35,724 nt of DNA from positions 1-35,724 of the forward strand of contig JAKVAS010000021.1 of assembly GCA_022448165.1 (NCBI GenBank). Direction: 5' to 3'. The translations under genes were made by a program, and so were the position numbers. This DNA comes from Crocinitomicaceae bacterium. Its GTDB lineage: Bacteria > Bacteroidota > Bacteroidia > Flavobacteriales_D > Crocinitomicaceae. Below the pieces are notes generated by a model, which was not told where the DNA came from, searched no databases, and saw only the letters and a list, made by a program, of their open reading frames with translations. Below, in pieces: positions 9,467-19,032 of this stretch; the first letter of the stretch is position 1, and every line of letters starts with the position of its first letter.

Positions 9467-10397
9467 AGTTTGTAGTCTTTTTTCCTAAAACGTTTGCTAT
9501 GAATATTCCGGCTATAACAACTCCCATTGAAATGATTTGTAATGAATTGATCTTTTCTCCGAAATAGATTCCGATGATCATGGCGACAATTGGTATTAAA
9601 TAGGTCACGCTACTTGCAAAAAGCACGGAAGAGATGGCTACAAGTTTATTGAATAAAATGAGTGCAAAAGCTGTTCCGATTACGCTTAGTATGCCGATGT
9701 ATAAAAGGCCTTGGCTTGCGAATGTGTTGTTCGAGATTACGTCAAGGGTTCCTTGTTGTAGTGTGATTATTATGCTTGGGGCGAAAATGATTAAAAAAGA
9801 CAGGCTGGCTATTTCAACACTTTTTAGATGACTTAATGTGTGTTTTATGGTGTTAAGGCTTATTGCGTAGCATAGTGTCGCAATAATGATAGCCATGATG
9901 TGGGTCCAATTTCCTGTCATTTCCAGGTCGGAAGAGTTGCTTCCTGCGAGTACTAGGCAGATAACACCTATTGTTCCTATGGCTACACCGAGGTATTGAA
10001 TTTTTGAAAGTTTATCGTGAAATATAATGACTCCAATAAGTAATGCGAAAATAGGAGTGCAGCTATTGAGCATTCCGGCGTATCCAGATGAGATGCCTGT
10101 TTCAGCATATGTGAATAAAAATGATGGGATGAAGTTCCCGCAGGTTCCGACAATGGTTAGTAAAATAAATTGTCTCCAGCTGTTAAGTTTTCTTGCTGCG
10201 CTAATTGCAAATGGGAGGAGTGATAAGGCTGCAATTGTCATTCTAAGTCCAGCTACTTGTGAGTCGGAAAATATTGGTTGGCCACTACTTGTGAACATTC
10301 CTTTTTTCATTAGAATGAAAGAGCTTCCCCATATGCAGGCAAGAACAATGAGTGTTATCCAGCTTTTCGATTGATTCGACATGCGGTAAAAGTACAC
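9465..10397 (-). CDS. EamA/DMT-family transporter
   Basis: ~10 predicted TM segments; CIWGSSFILMKKG, SGYAGMLNSCTPIFALLIGVIIFHDKLSKIQYLGVAIGTIGVICLV. Start may be the ATG at 10382 (MSNQSKSW). Confidence 0.9.
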   Translation of the reverse strand: MYFYRMSNQSKSWITLIVLACIWGSSFILMKKGMFTSSGQPIFSDSQVAGLRMTIAALSLLPFAISAARKLNSWRQFILLTIVGTCGNFIPSFLFTYAETGISSGYAGMLNSCTPIFALLIGVIIFHDKLSKIQYLGVAIGTIGVICLVLAGSNSSDLEMTGNWTHIMAIIIATLCYAISLNTIKHTLSHLKSVEIASLSFLIIFAPSIIITLQQGTLDVISNNTFASQGLLYIGILSVIGTAFALILFNKLVAISSVLFASSVTYLIPIVAMIIGIYFGEKINSLQIISMGVVIAGIFIANVLGKKTTN

Positions 10398-10447
10398 TAA
10401 AATTCAGAGGTAGAAAACCAATTAGTTTTCCACATTGTGAAAAAATC

Positions 10448-10467
10448 TACCACTTTATACCACTTTT
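10448..10467 (-). promoter_or_regulatory. Pair of AGTGGTA boxes on the minus strand (candidate MraZ operator)
   Basis: Plus strand TACCACTTTATACCACTTTT; minus strand AAAAGTGGTA TAAAGTGGTA, spaced 10 bp. Confidence 0.55.
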
Positions 10468-10558
10468 ACTGTATTCCTTTATTTATAGGCTTTTATATGC
10501 TTATTTGTGTAACTTTTATTTGTTTTGCTCGTTGATACTTATGAACAATGGAAAACTC

Positions 10559-10578
10559 AGTGGTAAAAAGTGGTAAAA
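10559..10578 (+). promoter_or_regulatory. Perfect tandem 10-bp repeat AGTGGTAAAA x2 just upstream of mraZ (candidate MraZ operator)
   Basis: AGTGGTAAAAAGTGGTAAAA; MraZ homologues bind short G-rich direct repeats with ~10-bp spacing upstream of their own gene. Confidence 0.65.
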
Positions 10579-10609
10579 ATGATTTATTTTTACTCATTAT
10601 AAAACCGTT

Positions 10610-11068
10610 ATGGCAGGCTTAGTAGGAGAATATGAAGTGAAATTGGACGCGAAAGGGCGTTTTATGTTTCCTTCCGGTTTACGGAAGCAGCTTCCTCCTG
10701 CGGCACAACGAGATTTCATGTTGAATAAAGGTTTTGAAGATTGTCTTACGCTCTTTCCGCTTGCTGAGTGGGAGAAGTTGAGTGAGAAATTGTCAAAGCT
10801 GAATTTGTTCAAGCCAAAAAACAGGATGTTTTATAGATTGTTTCATCAGGGTGCAAAATTGGTTGCTCTTGATAAGGCAGGTAGAGCATTGATTCCTGTA
10901 GCTCATATGGAGCGTGTTGGTTTAGAGCAGGAGGTGATGTTAATCGCTTACAATGACCGAATTGAAATCTGGGATAAGTCGAAGTACTTCGAAATGATCG
11001 AGGGCTCCATGACGGATTTTGCTGATTTAGCAGATGAAGTAATGGGAGACTTGACAGATGGAGAATAA
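10610..11068 (+). CDS. mraZ: Transcriptional regulator MraZ
   Basis: GEYEVKLDAKGRFMFPSGLRKQLP and second half VALDKAGRALIPVAHMERVGLEQEVMLIAYNDRIEIWDKSKY; first gene of the dcw cluster. Confidence 0.97.
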   Translation: MAGLVGEYEVKLDAKGRFMFPSGLRKQLPPAAQRDFMLNKGFEDCLTLFPLAEWEKLSEKLSKLNLFKPKNRMFYRLFHQGAKLVALDKAGRALIPVAHMERVGLEQEVMLIAYNDRIEIWDKSKYFEMIEGSMTDFADLADEVMGDLTDGE

Positions 11069-11975
11069 TCACGAGTATCATATACCGGTAATGTTGCAGG
11101 AGTGCATGGATGGGTTGAGAATTAACCCTGATGGCGTTTATGTGGATGTCACTTTTGGTGGCGGCGGACATTCAAGGGAGATTTTTTCGAGGCTTAGTTC
11201 TTCGGGGAGGTTGATTTCTTTTGATCAGGATCCTGATGCTTTGGGGAATGTTTGGGAGGCTCCAAATTTTGATTTTGTTCAGGCGAACTTTGCGTTTGTT
11301 TCAAATCATTTAAGACTTCTTGGGGTTGATAGAGTTGATGGGATTCTTGCTGATTTGGGGGTTTCTTCTCATCAGTTTGATGTAGAGGAAAGGGGCTTTT
11401 CTATACGTGGGGAAGCACGCTTGGATATGAGGATGAATCAGAATGGAGAATTGACGGCTGAGATGGTTGTGAATGATTATGATGAGGGTGAGTTGTTACG
11501 AGTGTTTCGTATGTATGGTGAAATTCAGAATGCTAGAAAGTTGGTTGCGGCTATTGTGTCTAGTCGAAGAAATCGAAGAATTAAGACGACTGAGGAGCTG
11601 GTGACTGTTGCTGAAGTATGTGCTCAGAAAAGAAAGGAGAATAAGTACTTGGCGCAGGTTTTTCAAGCGATTCGTATTGAGGTGAATGGTGAGATGGATG
11701 TGTTGGAGCAGTTGCTTGGTCAGTGTGAGAAAGTGTTGAAGCCAGGTGGTCGCTTGGTGGTGATGTCTTATCATTCGCTAGAGGATCGAATGGTTAAAAA
11801 TTATATGAAACGTGGGTCGATAAGTGGTGAAATTGAAAAGGATTTCTTTGGGAATGTTTTGAAGCCGTTCACAGAGGTGATGAGGAAGCCTGTTGCCCCT
11901 ACGGATGAGGAAATAGGTGTCAATAGTAGGGCGCGGAGTGCGAAACTGAGGATAGCGGAGAGAGATGGAGAATGA
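11058..11975 (+). CDS. rsmH: 16S rRNA (cytosine(1402)-N(4))-methyltransferase RsmH
   Basis: HIPVMLQECMDGL, DVTFGGGGHSREI, DGILADLGVSSHQFD, RGFSIRGEARLDMRMNQ, YHSLEDRMVKNYMKR; overlaps mraZ. Confidence 0.98.
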   Translation: MENNHEYHIPVMLQECMDGLRINPDGVYVDVTFGGGGHSREIFSRLSSSGRLISFDQDPDALGNVWEAPNFDFVQANFAFVSNHLRLLGVDRVDGILADLGVSSHQFDVEERGFSIRGEARLDMRMNQNGELTAEMVVNDYDEGELLRVFRMYGEIQNARKLVAAIVSSRRNRRIKTTEELVTVAEVCAQKRKENKYLAQVFQAIRIEVNGEMDVLEQLLGQCEKVLKPGGRLVVMSYHSLEDRMVKNYMKRGSISGEIEKDFFGNVLKPFTEVMRKPVAPTDEEIGVNSRARSAKLRIAERDGE

Positions 11976-12387
11976 GTTTTTGGATAGGGCACAGCTTGAG
12001 GAGAAGAAATCTGTAGCAGATAAGAAGAAGAAGGAGCGTGCTGCACGGTTGAGGAAACGAAAGGAAAGGAAGTCGAGTGCATTCATTCAGATTTTGAATG
12101 GTGACTTCTTTACAAAGGATTTTATGTTAGCTAATCTCCCATTTATCTTTTTCATAATGTTTCTCTTGTTGTTGAGTGTGAGTAAAGGGTATTATGGAAA
12201 GCAACTGACTAAGGATGTGAAGCAAACTCAGGGCGAGCTGGATGAATTGACTTCGGATTATTTCGAGGCAAAAGTAAGATTAGAGGAAGATACACAGAGA
12301 AAGAAGTTGGCAAAGCGATTGGCTTCAAAGGGGTTGAAAGAAACGGTGAACCCAACCAAGGTAATTAGGATTGAGAAGAAAAAATAA
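11965..12387 (+). CDS. FtsL-like division protein
   Basis: Single TM (LPFIFFIMFLLLLSVSKGYYG) followed by coiled coil; located between rsmH and ftsI; overlaps rsmH. Confidence 0.8.
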   Translation: MENEFLDRAQLEEKKSVADKKKKERAARLRKRKERKSSAFIQILNGDFFTKDFMLANLPFIFFIMFLLLLSVSKGYYGKQLTKDVKQTQGELDELTSDYFEAKVRLEEDTQRKKLAKRLASKGLKETVNPTKVIRIEKKK

Positions 12388-14498
12388 TGAGTGAACGCAA
12401 AGACATATTTTGGAGATCGTACCTCGTGTATTTCGGGTTTGCGGTGTTGATGCTTGTTGCGTTGATTAAGACTATCGCCATTCAAATGGATAACGGTGGT
12501 AAGGTGTTTATGTCGTCGGCAAATGGTGAAGAAAGGATGCCTACGCGTGTTGTGTTGAAGAAGCCTCGTTTAGGGCAGATATTGGATGCGAATTATAAGC
12601 CTTTGGTGACATCTGTTTCGTATTACGATATCCATATGGATCCTACTGTTGTGGATGAGGAGTTGTTTAATAGTAAGGTTTCTGATCTGTCTGTGGCATT
12701 GAATGATTTGTTTCCAGATCAAACTGCAAAGGAGTTTTTGGATGTGATGCGTAAAGGGCGTGCTGATAGTAGTCAGTATGTTTTGATTCGTAGGAAGGTG
12801 ACAAATGATCAGCGGAAGAAGATTGGTCAGATGCCAATTTTTGAGAAAGGACGGTTTAAAGGTGGTTTACTTGATAATGAGGAAACGATTGATCGGAAGC
12901 GTCCACATGGGGAGTTGATGAAAAGGACTCTTGGGTATGTTAAGAAGCTTGGGAATGGTGAAGAGTTGAGAGTTGGACTTGAAGGAGCTTATATTGATTA
13001 TTTACGAGGGGTTCCTGGAGAAGAGGTTGAGCAGAAGATTTCTACCGGATGGAAAAAAATTGGGCCTGTTACAAAAGAGCCTGTTGAAGGGGCTAATATT
13101 GTTACTACGATTGATAAAGAGATTCAAGAGGTTGCTCATTCTGAATTGTTGAATCAGTTGGTGGATCAGGGGGCTAGAAATGGTTGTGTCATCGTGATGG
13201 ATGTTAAGACTGGTTATGTTAAGGCAATTGCTAATCTCGTAAAGAATAAAGATGGTAATTATTATGAAGCTTACAATCATGCGATAGGAACAAAGGAGGT
13301 TCCTGGGTCAACGTTTAAGTTGGCGTCTTTGATGGCTTTGTTGGAGGATGGTAAGGTGACGTTGGAGGATGAGGTGAATGCTGTTGGGAAGTACGAATTT
13401 TATGACAGAGCACTTCATGATTCGCGGAAATGGGGGTATGGAAAGATTTCTATACAGTCAGCTTTTGAAAAATCATCAAATGTATTAGCGAAGGTTGTTC
13501 ATGCTGCGTATAAGGATGAACCACAGGCTTTTGTTGATCGTTTAAAGAGTTTTGGGTTGGCTGATCCATTAGGGATTGAGATAAAAGGTGAGCCTATACC
13601 TACGGTTTATGAGCCGGGAATGTCTAATTGGTCTGGTATTTCACTGCCTTGGATGGCAGTTGGTTATGAGGTACAGCAAACGCCGTTGCAGACGTTGGCT
13701 TTTTATAATGCTGTTGCAAATGATGGGAAGTTTCTAAAGCCACAGTTTGTTCGTGAAATTCGAAGAGGGAATCAGGTGGTTGAATCTTTTGATCCAGTGG
13801 TGTTGAAAGAGCGTGTTTGCTCGGATAAAACCGTGAAGGATTTACAAAAATGTTTGAAAGGAGTTGTGCAAAGAGGTACGGGATCGGCGTTGAAATCTGC
13901 GTATTTTGATATAGCTGGAAAGACGGGTACTGCAAGGATTCTTAATGATGATATGCGTTATGGGGAGGTTGGGGAGCAGAAATATTTGGCTTCGTTTGCT
14001 GGATATTTCCCTGCTGATAATCCCATTTACTCGTGTATTGTTGTGATTTCTGCGCCATCTAAAGATATATATGGGGCGGTGGTTTCAGGAACTGTCTTTA
14101 ATGCTATTGCCAATAAGGTGTATGCGTCTAGTTTTCAGTATCACGATCCTGTGAATGTGAAGAAGAATAAGGTTAAGAGTATTCCTAGGGTTCGTGTTGG
14201 TAGTCAGAAGGATTTAGTGGAGCTGTTAGGGGAGTTTGATGTGCCGTTTGTAGTTGATGCGAGCACTGAGTATAGTGTGGTTAGAAAGAAGGATGGTAAG
14301 GCTATTGTAGAGAATCGATTTATAGGAAAGGATACTGTTCCAAATGTGATAGGGATGACGGCAAAAGATGCGGTTTATCTAATTGAGTCGTGCGGAATGG
14401 GGGTGCGTATCGAGGGTGTTGGAAAGGTTGTTTCGCAATCAATCCGGCCAGGTGTGGAGGTTTCAAAAGGAGTGGTAATTAAAATCGGTTTGAAGTAA
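12387..14498 (+). CDS. ftsI: Peptidoglycan D,D-transpeptidase FtsI/PBP3 with C-terminal PASTA domain
   Basis: Transpeptidase motifs STFK (GSTFKLAS), SSN, KTGTA; C-terminal VPNVIGMTAKDAVYLIESCGMGV PASTA. Confidence 0.96.
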   Translation: MSERKDIFWRSYLVYFGFAVLMLVALIKTIAIQMDNGGKVFMSSANGEERMPTRVVLKKPRLGQILDANYKPLVTSVSYYDIHMDPTVVDEELFNSKVSDLSVALNDLFPDQTAKEFLDVMRKGRADSSQYVLIRRKVTNDQRKKIGQMPIFEKGRFKGGLLDNEETIDRKRPHGELMKRTLGYVKKLGNGEELRVGLEGAYIDYLRGVPGEEVEQKISTGWKKIGPVTKEPVEGANIVTTIDKEIQEVAHSELLNQLVDQGARNGCVIVMDVKTGYVKAIANLVKNKDGNYYEAYNHAIGTKEVPGSTFKLASLMALLEDGKVTLEDEVNAVGKYEFYDRALHDSRKWGYGKISIQSAFEKSSNVLAKVVHAAYKDEPQAFVDRLKSFGLADPLGIEIKGEPIPTVYEPGMSNWSGISLPWMAVGYEVQQTPLQTLAFYNAVANDGKFLKPQFVREIRRGNQVVESFDPVVLKERVCSDKTVKDLQKCLKGVVQRGTGSALKSAYFDIAGKTGTARILNDDMRYGEVGEQKYLASFAGYFPADNPIYSCIVVISAPSKDIYGAVVSGTVFNAIANKVYASSFQYHDPVNVKKNKVKSIPRVRVGSQKDLVELLGEFDVPFVVDASTEYSVVRKKDGKAIVENRFIGKDTVPNVIGMTAKDAVYLIESCGMGVRIEGVGKVVSQSIRPGVEVSKGVVIKIGLK

Positions 14499-15958
14499 TG
14501 GCATTGGTCAAAGACATATTGTATGGTGTGAATTTGCTTTCGTTGAAAGGGAGTACAGATATTTCTGTTTCTGATTTGACGTTTGATTCAAGATTGGTAA
14601 CTGTCAATTCGATGTTTTTTGCAATTGTAGGTTCTGTTAGTGATGGCCATGATTATATCGCGCAAGCCATTGATACGGGGTGTAAGGTGATTGTGTCGGA
14701 GAGAGATATTGAAGTTCCTAGTGATGTTAATTTAATTGTAGTTGATAGTACATCGAAAGCGTTAGCGATTGTTGCGAGTAATTTCTTCGGTGAACCATCT
14801 AGGCAGTTGAAGTTGATAGGTGTTACTGGTACGAATGGGAAAACAACTATTGCAACCTTGCTATATAACTTATATTCTGAAATGGGGTATCAGTGTGGAT
14901 TGCTTTCAACAGTTGTGAATAAGATTGGTGATCGTGATGTTCCTTCTACTCATACAACTCCAAATCCAATTGTGTTGAATCAATTGTTGGCTGAGATGGT
15001 GGAGGAAGGGATCTCTCATTGTTTTATGGAGGTTAGTTCACATGCGATTCATCAAAATCGTATTGCAGGGTTGAGTTTTGTTGGTGGAGCGTTTACTAAT
15101 ATTACTCATGACCATCTAGATTATCACAATACATTTAAAGAGTATATCGACGTAAAAAAGGCGTTTTTTGATGTGCTTCCAAATACTGCTTTTGCTTTGA
15201 CAAATGCAGATGACAAAAATGGTGGTGTGATGTTGCAAAATACACGTGCAAGAAAACGCACGTATGCCATGAAAACCGTTGCTGATTATAAGGTGAAGGT
15301 GTTAGAAAATCAGTTTTCAGGACTTGTGTTAAGTATTAATAATACGGAGTTATGGACTAGGTTGATAGGTGACTTTAACGCGTATAACTTATTGTGTGTG
15401 TTTGGTATTAGTCAAGAGCTTGGAGATGATTCAATTGAGGTGCTTACTGTTTTGAGTCAATTGAATTCTGTCGATGGAAGGTTTGAGTATGTTCGCAGTA
15501 CAAGCGGAATTACAGCAATTATTGATTATGCGCATACGCCTGATGCCTTGGATAATGTGTTGAGGACAATTGCAAATATTCGAACGAAAAATGAAACAGT
15601 ATTTACTGTTGTTGGTTGTGGTGGTGATCGTGATAAAACAAAACGACCGGCTATGGCGGCAATTGCTTGCGATAAATCCGATAAAGTAATTCTTACTTCT
15701 GATAATCCACGTTCCGAAGATCCGAATGTGATCATTAATGATATGATGGAAGGGGTCGATGGAGTTAATTTTAAAAAGACACTTTCTATTGTGGATAGGG
15801 CGCAAGCCATTAAAACGGCCGTTTCAATGGCTGAAAAGGATGATATCATCCTCATTGCAGGAAAGGGGCATGAAAAGTATCAGGAGATCAAGGGTGTGCG
15901 CCATGATTTTGATGATATGAAAACGATAAAAGAACTATTTAATAAACTCGAGAAATAA
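14498..15958 (+). CDS. murE: UDP-MurNAc-tripeptide synthetase (MurE)
   Basis: [71 protein letters not shown] motif typical of meso-DAP-adding MurE. Confidence 0.97.
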   Translation: MALVKDILYGVNLLSLKGSTDISVSDLTFDSRLVTVNSMFFAIVGSVSDGHDYIAQAIDTGCKVIVSERDIEVPSDVNLIVVDSTSKALAIVASNFFGEPSRQLKLIGVTGTNGKTTIATLLYNLYSEMGYQCGLLSTVVNKIGDRDVPSTHTTPNPIVLNQLLAEMVEEGISHCFMEVSSHAIHQNRIAGLSFVGGAFTNITHDHLDYHNTFKEYIDVKKAFFDVLPNTAFALTNADDKNGGVMLQNTRARKRTYAMKTVADYKVKVLENQFSGLVLSINNTELWTRLIGDFNAYNLLCVFGISQELGDDSIEVLTVLSQLNSVDGRFEYVRSTSGITAIIDYAHTPDALDNVLRTIANIRTKNETVFTVVGCGGDRDKTKRPAMAAIACDKSDKVILTSDNPRSEDPNVIINDMMEGVDGVNFKKTLSIVDRAQAIKTAVSMAEKDDIILIAGKGHEKYQEIKGVRHDFDDMKTIKELFNKLEK

Positions 15959-17205
15959 TGCTAACGTATCTATTTAATTATTTGAATGAAATGAATTTTC
16001 CTGGGGCGGGATTGTTCGAGTATATCTCGTTCCGTGCAGGTATGGCGTTGATTCTTTCATTGATTGTTTCTATGGTGTTTGGTAAACGATTGATCGGTTT
16101 ACTTCAGAAACAGCAAGTTGGAGAGACGATACGTGATCTTGGATTGGAAGGGCAGTTGTCGAAGGCTGGAACTCCAACTATGGGAGGTTTGATTATTCTT
16201 GCTGCAATTTTGATTCCCACCCTTTTGTTTGCGCATTTGACAAATATCTATGTCATTACCATGTTGATTGCAACTGTTTGGTTAGGGGCTATTGGATTTA
16301 TTGATGATTACATCAAGGTATTTAAAAAGAATAAAAAAGGGTTGGCTGGTAAGTTCAAAGTGATCGGTCAGGTTGGAGTTGGGATTATCGTTGGGTCTAT
16401 CCTTTACTTTCATCCAGATGTAGTGGTTCATAAAAAGGTGGACGCGTCATATGAATTACAACCAGGAGAGAAGTTTGTTACTAAGATGCATATTGATGAA
16501 GATGCTACTTATGAATCAAAGTGGATTGAGACAGATGATATGACAACGACAATTCCATTTGTTAAAAACAATGAGTTTAATTACAACTGGTTGGTTGGTG
16601 ATTGGATGGGGACTTGGGGTTGGTTGTTATTTATTCCTGTTGTGATTTTTATTGTTGTTTTCATTTCAAATGGAGCGAATTTGACGGATGGTCTAGATGG
16701 TTTGGCTACTGGTACTTCTGCAATTATTGGGATTTCTTTAGCGATTCTCGCTTATGTGTCTACAAATGTTCATTTCGCAGATTATTTGGATGTTATGTAT
16801 ATCCCGGGGGCTGAGGAGATGGTGATATTTATTTCTGCGTTTGTCGGTGCATGTATTGGTTTTTTATGGTACAACTCTTATCCAGCTCAGGTTTTTATGG
16901 GGGATACTGGGAGTTTGGCAATCGGTGGGATAATTGCAGTCTTTGCAATTGCTATTCGTAAGGAATTATTGATTCCAATCTTGTGTGGGGTTTTCATTAT
17001 TGAGAATGTATCCGTGATAATGCAGGTTGGATGGTTCAAGTTTACAAAAAAGAAATATGGGGAAGGACGTAGGGTCTTTTTAATGGCGCCTTTACATCAT
17101 CATTATCAAAAGAAAGGGTTGCATGAAGCGAAGATTGTGTCGCGTTTCTGGATTGTTGCTATTCTGTTTGCGGTAATTGCGATTGTAACGCTGAAGGTAA
17201 GGTAG
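15958..17205 (+). CDS. mraY: Phospho-N-acetylmuramoyl-pentapeptide transferase MraY
   Basis: [68 protein letters not shown]. Confidence 0.97.
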   Translation: MLTYLFNYLNEMNFPGAGLFEYISFRAGMALILSLIVSMVFGKRLIGLLQKQQVGETIRDLGLEGQLSKAGTPTMGGLIILAAILIPTLLFAHLTNIYVITMLIATVWLGAIGFIDDYIKVFKKNKKGLAGKFKVIGQVGVGIIVGSILYFHPDVVVHKKVDASYELQPGEKFVTKMHIDEDATYESKWIETDDMTTTIPFVKNNEFNYNWLVGDWMGTWGWLLFIPVVIFIVVFISNGANLTDGLDGLATGTSAIIGISLAILAYVSTNVHFADYLDVMYIPGAEEMVIFISAFVGACIGFLWYNSYPAQVFMGDTGSLAIGGIIAVFAIAIRKELLIPILCGVFIIENVSVIMQVGWFKFTKKKYGEGRRVFLMAPLHHHYQKKGLHEAKIVSRFWIVAILFAVIAIVTLKVR

Positions 17206-17209
17206 AGAA

Positions 17210-18553
17210 GTGAACGGAAAAGGGAAACATATCGTGATTTTGGGCGCTGGAGAAAGCGGTGTTGGAGCGGCAATTCTTGCTAAAAAGGAAGGTTGGAGTG
17301 TGTTTGTTTCTGATTTCGGAAGTGTCAGCGATAAGTATCAGTCTGAATTAAATGAGTTAGGAGTTGAGTGGGAGGAGAAGAAGCATTCGATGGAGCGGAT
17401 TTTGACTGCTGACTTAGTTGTTAAATCTCCGGGTATTCCAGATACGGTTCCTGTGATGAAGGCAATAACAGAAAAAGAAATTCATGTTGTGTCTGAAATT
17501 GAGTTCGCTGGCTATTATTCTACAGCAAAAACGATTTGTATTACAGGTAGTAATGGAAAGACGACCACGGCGATGCTGACATACCACATTCTGAAAAAGG
17601 GTGGTGTTAACGTTGGGTTGGCTGGTAATATCGGTGATAGTTATGCGAAACAGGTGGCTCAAGAATCTTATGACTGGTATGTGTTGGAATTGAGTTCTTT
17701 TCAGTTGGATAATATGTATGAATTTAAGGCGGATATCTCTGTTTTGATGAATATTACACCTGACCACTTGGATAGATATGATTACAAAATGCAGAATTAT
17801 GTGGACTCTAAATTTCGCATCGTTCAGAATCAAATAGAAACGGATTGGTTCATTTATAATTTGGATGACCCGATTATTACGAAAGAATTAGAAAAGAGAA
17901 CAATTCTCGCTCAAAGTGCACCTTTTTCATTGAAGGAAGAGGTGAGTCAAGGAGGATTTTTAAAAAGCAAACAAATAACAATAAACATAAATAATCAACT
18001 CACTATGGGAATTCATGAACTAGCATTAAAGGGTAAACATAATGCCCAAAACTCATTGGCGTCAGGAATCGCCGCAAGAGTTTTAGAAATTAGAAAAGAA
18101 GGTGTACGTGAAAGTCTTACAGACTTTGTGAATGTGGAACATCGTTTGGAATTCGTGGCAAAGGTACACGGGATCGAGTTTATTAATGATTCAAAAGCGA
18201 CAAATGTGAACTCTACTTGGTTTGCGTTGGAGTCAATGGAAACTCCTACTGTTTGGATCGTTGGTGGGGTTGATAAAGGAAATGATTATTCAGAATTGTT
18301 TGAGTTAGTGGATGAGAAGGTTGATGCTATCATTTGCTTAGGTAAGAACAACGAGAAGATAAAGGAAGCGTTTGATGGGATGGTTGAAACAATTGTTGAG
18401 ACTACATCTGCAATGGAAGCGGTTGCTTGGGGGTATAGATTAGCAAAGAAGGATCAAAGCGTTTTGTTGTCCCCTGCATGTGCAAGTTTTGATCTTTTCG
18501 AGAGTTATGAAGAGAGAGGGAATGAGTTTAAAAAGGCGGTAAGAGCACTTTAG
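17210..18553 (+). CDS. murD: UDP-N-acetylmuramoylalanine-D-glutamate ligase MurD
   Basis: GTG start; ITGSNGKTTTAMLTYHIL, LELSSFQLDNM, NITPDHLDRYD, FINDSKATNVNSTWFALESM, LLSPACASFDLFESYEERGNEFKKAV. Confidence 0.97.
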   Translation: MNGKGKHIVILGAGESGVGAAILAKKEGWSVFVSDFGSVSDKYQSELNELGVEWEEKKHSMERILTADLVVKSPGIPDTVPVMKAITEKEIHVVSEIEFAGYYSTAKTICITGSNGKTTTAMLTYHILKKGGVNVGLAGNIGDSYAKQVAQESYDWYVLELSSFQLDNMYEFKADISVLMNITPDHLDRYDYKMQNYVDSKFRIVQNQIETDWFIYNLDDPIITKELEKRTILAQSAPFSLKEEVSQGGFLKSKQITININNQLTMGIHELALKGKHNAQNSLASGIAARVLEIRKEGVRESLTDFVNVEHRLEFVAKVHGIEFINDSKATNVNSTWFALESMETPTVWIVGGVDKGNDYSELFELVDEKVDAIICLGKNNEKIKEAFDGMVETIVETTSAMEAVAWGYRLAKKDQSVLLSPACASFDLFESYEERGNEFKKAVRAL

Positions 18554-18558
18554 AGAAA

Positions 18559-19029
18559 ATGAGTCAAAAATTGAAACATTCGCTTGATGAGCGGCTTTTG
18601 GGCGCGCGTCAGGAAGGTCTGAGAGAAATCCAGAATAATGGGTCTGTCAAAGCACATGGAAAGGTGTTGGGGATGGATACATTTTCTTGGGTGAATCCGG
18701 ATATGGATGGCCTTTCACGTATGATTGGGTCAATGCCGAATGCTTCAGTTTGGGTTACGGAATTTAAGCAGGTTGAATGGTTAGTTCGGAATTATCCTGA
18801 ATTAGTTAAAGGAATCCATGCGGTGGTTATTTTTGATTCTATCGAGGATGGGGCTGCCGATTGGTTAGATGATTTACGTAGCGTGGCTTTTACACAAGGT
18901 GTTAGCGATTCTTTGATGTTCTTAAATGCATTGGAGAGCGAAGGGATGTCATTTTTTTTCACAATTAGTGGTGAGAAATGGCGTGGTCGAAAAGAAGAGT
19001 TTGAATCATATTTATACGGATTGTATTAG
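18559..19029 (+). CDS. Unknown 156-aa protein; possible degenerate MurD C-terminal-domain paralogue
   Basis: ATG 5 nt after murD and 3 nt before ftsW; collinear by eye with the MurD C-terminal domain (SVWVTE / HAVVIFDS / FTQGVSDSLMFLNALESEGMSFFFTISGE...KEEFESYL). Confidence 0.75.
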   Translation: MSQKLKHSLDERLLGARQEGLREIQNNGSVKAHGKVLGMDTFSWVNPDMDGLSRMIGSMPNASVWVTEFKQVEWLVRNYPELVKGIHAVVIFDSIEDGAADWLDDLRSVAFTQGVSDSLMFLNALESEGMSFFFTISGEKWRGRKEEFESYLYGLY

Positions 19030-19032
19030 AGA

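Noticed and set aside
9634-10374. Plus-strand ORFs 9634-9831 and 10027-10374
   Set aside because: Antisense to the DMT transporter, whose TM pattern and motifs are clear.
10352-10576. 74-aa plus-strand ORF upstream of mraZ
   Set aside because: Covers the divergent regulatory region including the AGTGGTA boxes; low-complexity composition, no plausible start context.
10559-10578. AGTGGTAAAA tandem repeat as a simple slippage repeat
   Set aside because: Only two units, and the same core recurs as an inverted pair ~110 bp upstream at the same 10-bp spacing, which fits protein-binding sites better.
11496-12086. Several minus-strand ORFs inside rsmH and the FtsL-like gene
   Set aside because: Antisense shadows of well-supported genes, with His/Ser/Arg-rich composition typical of spurious frames.
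16602-16814. 70-aa plus-strand ORF inside mraY
   Set aside because: Out-of-frame shadow of mraY with Trp/Cys/Phe-rich nonsense composition.
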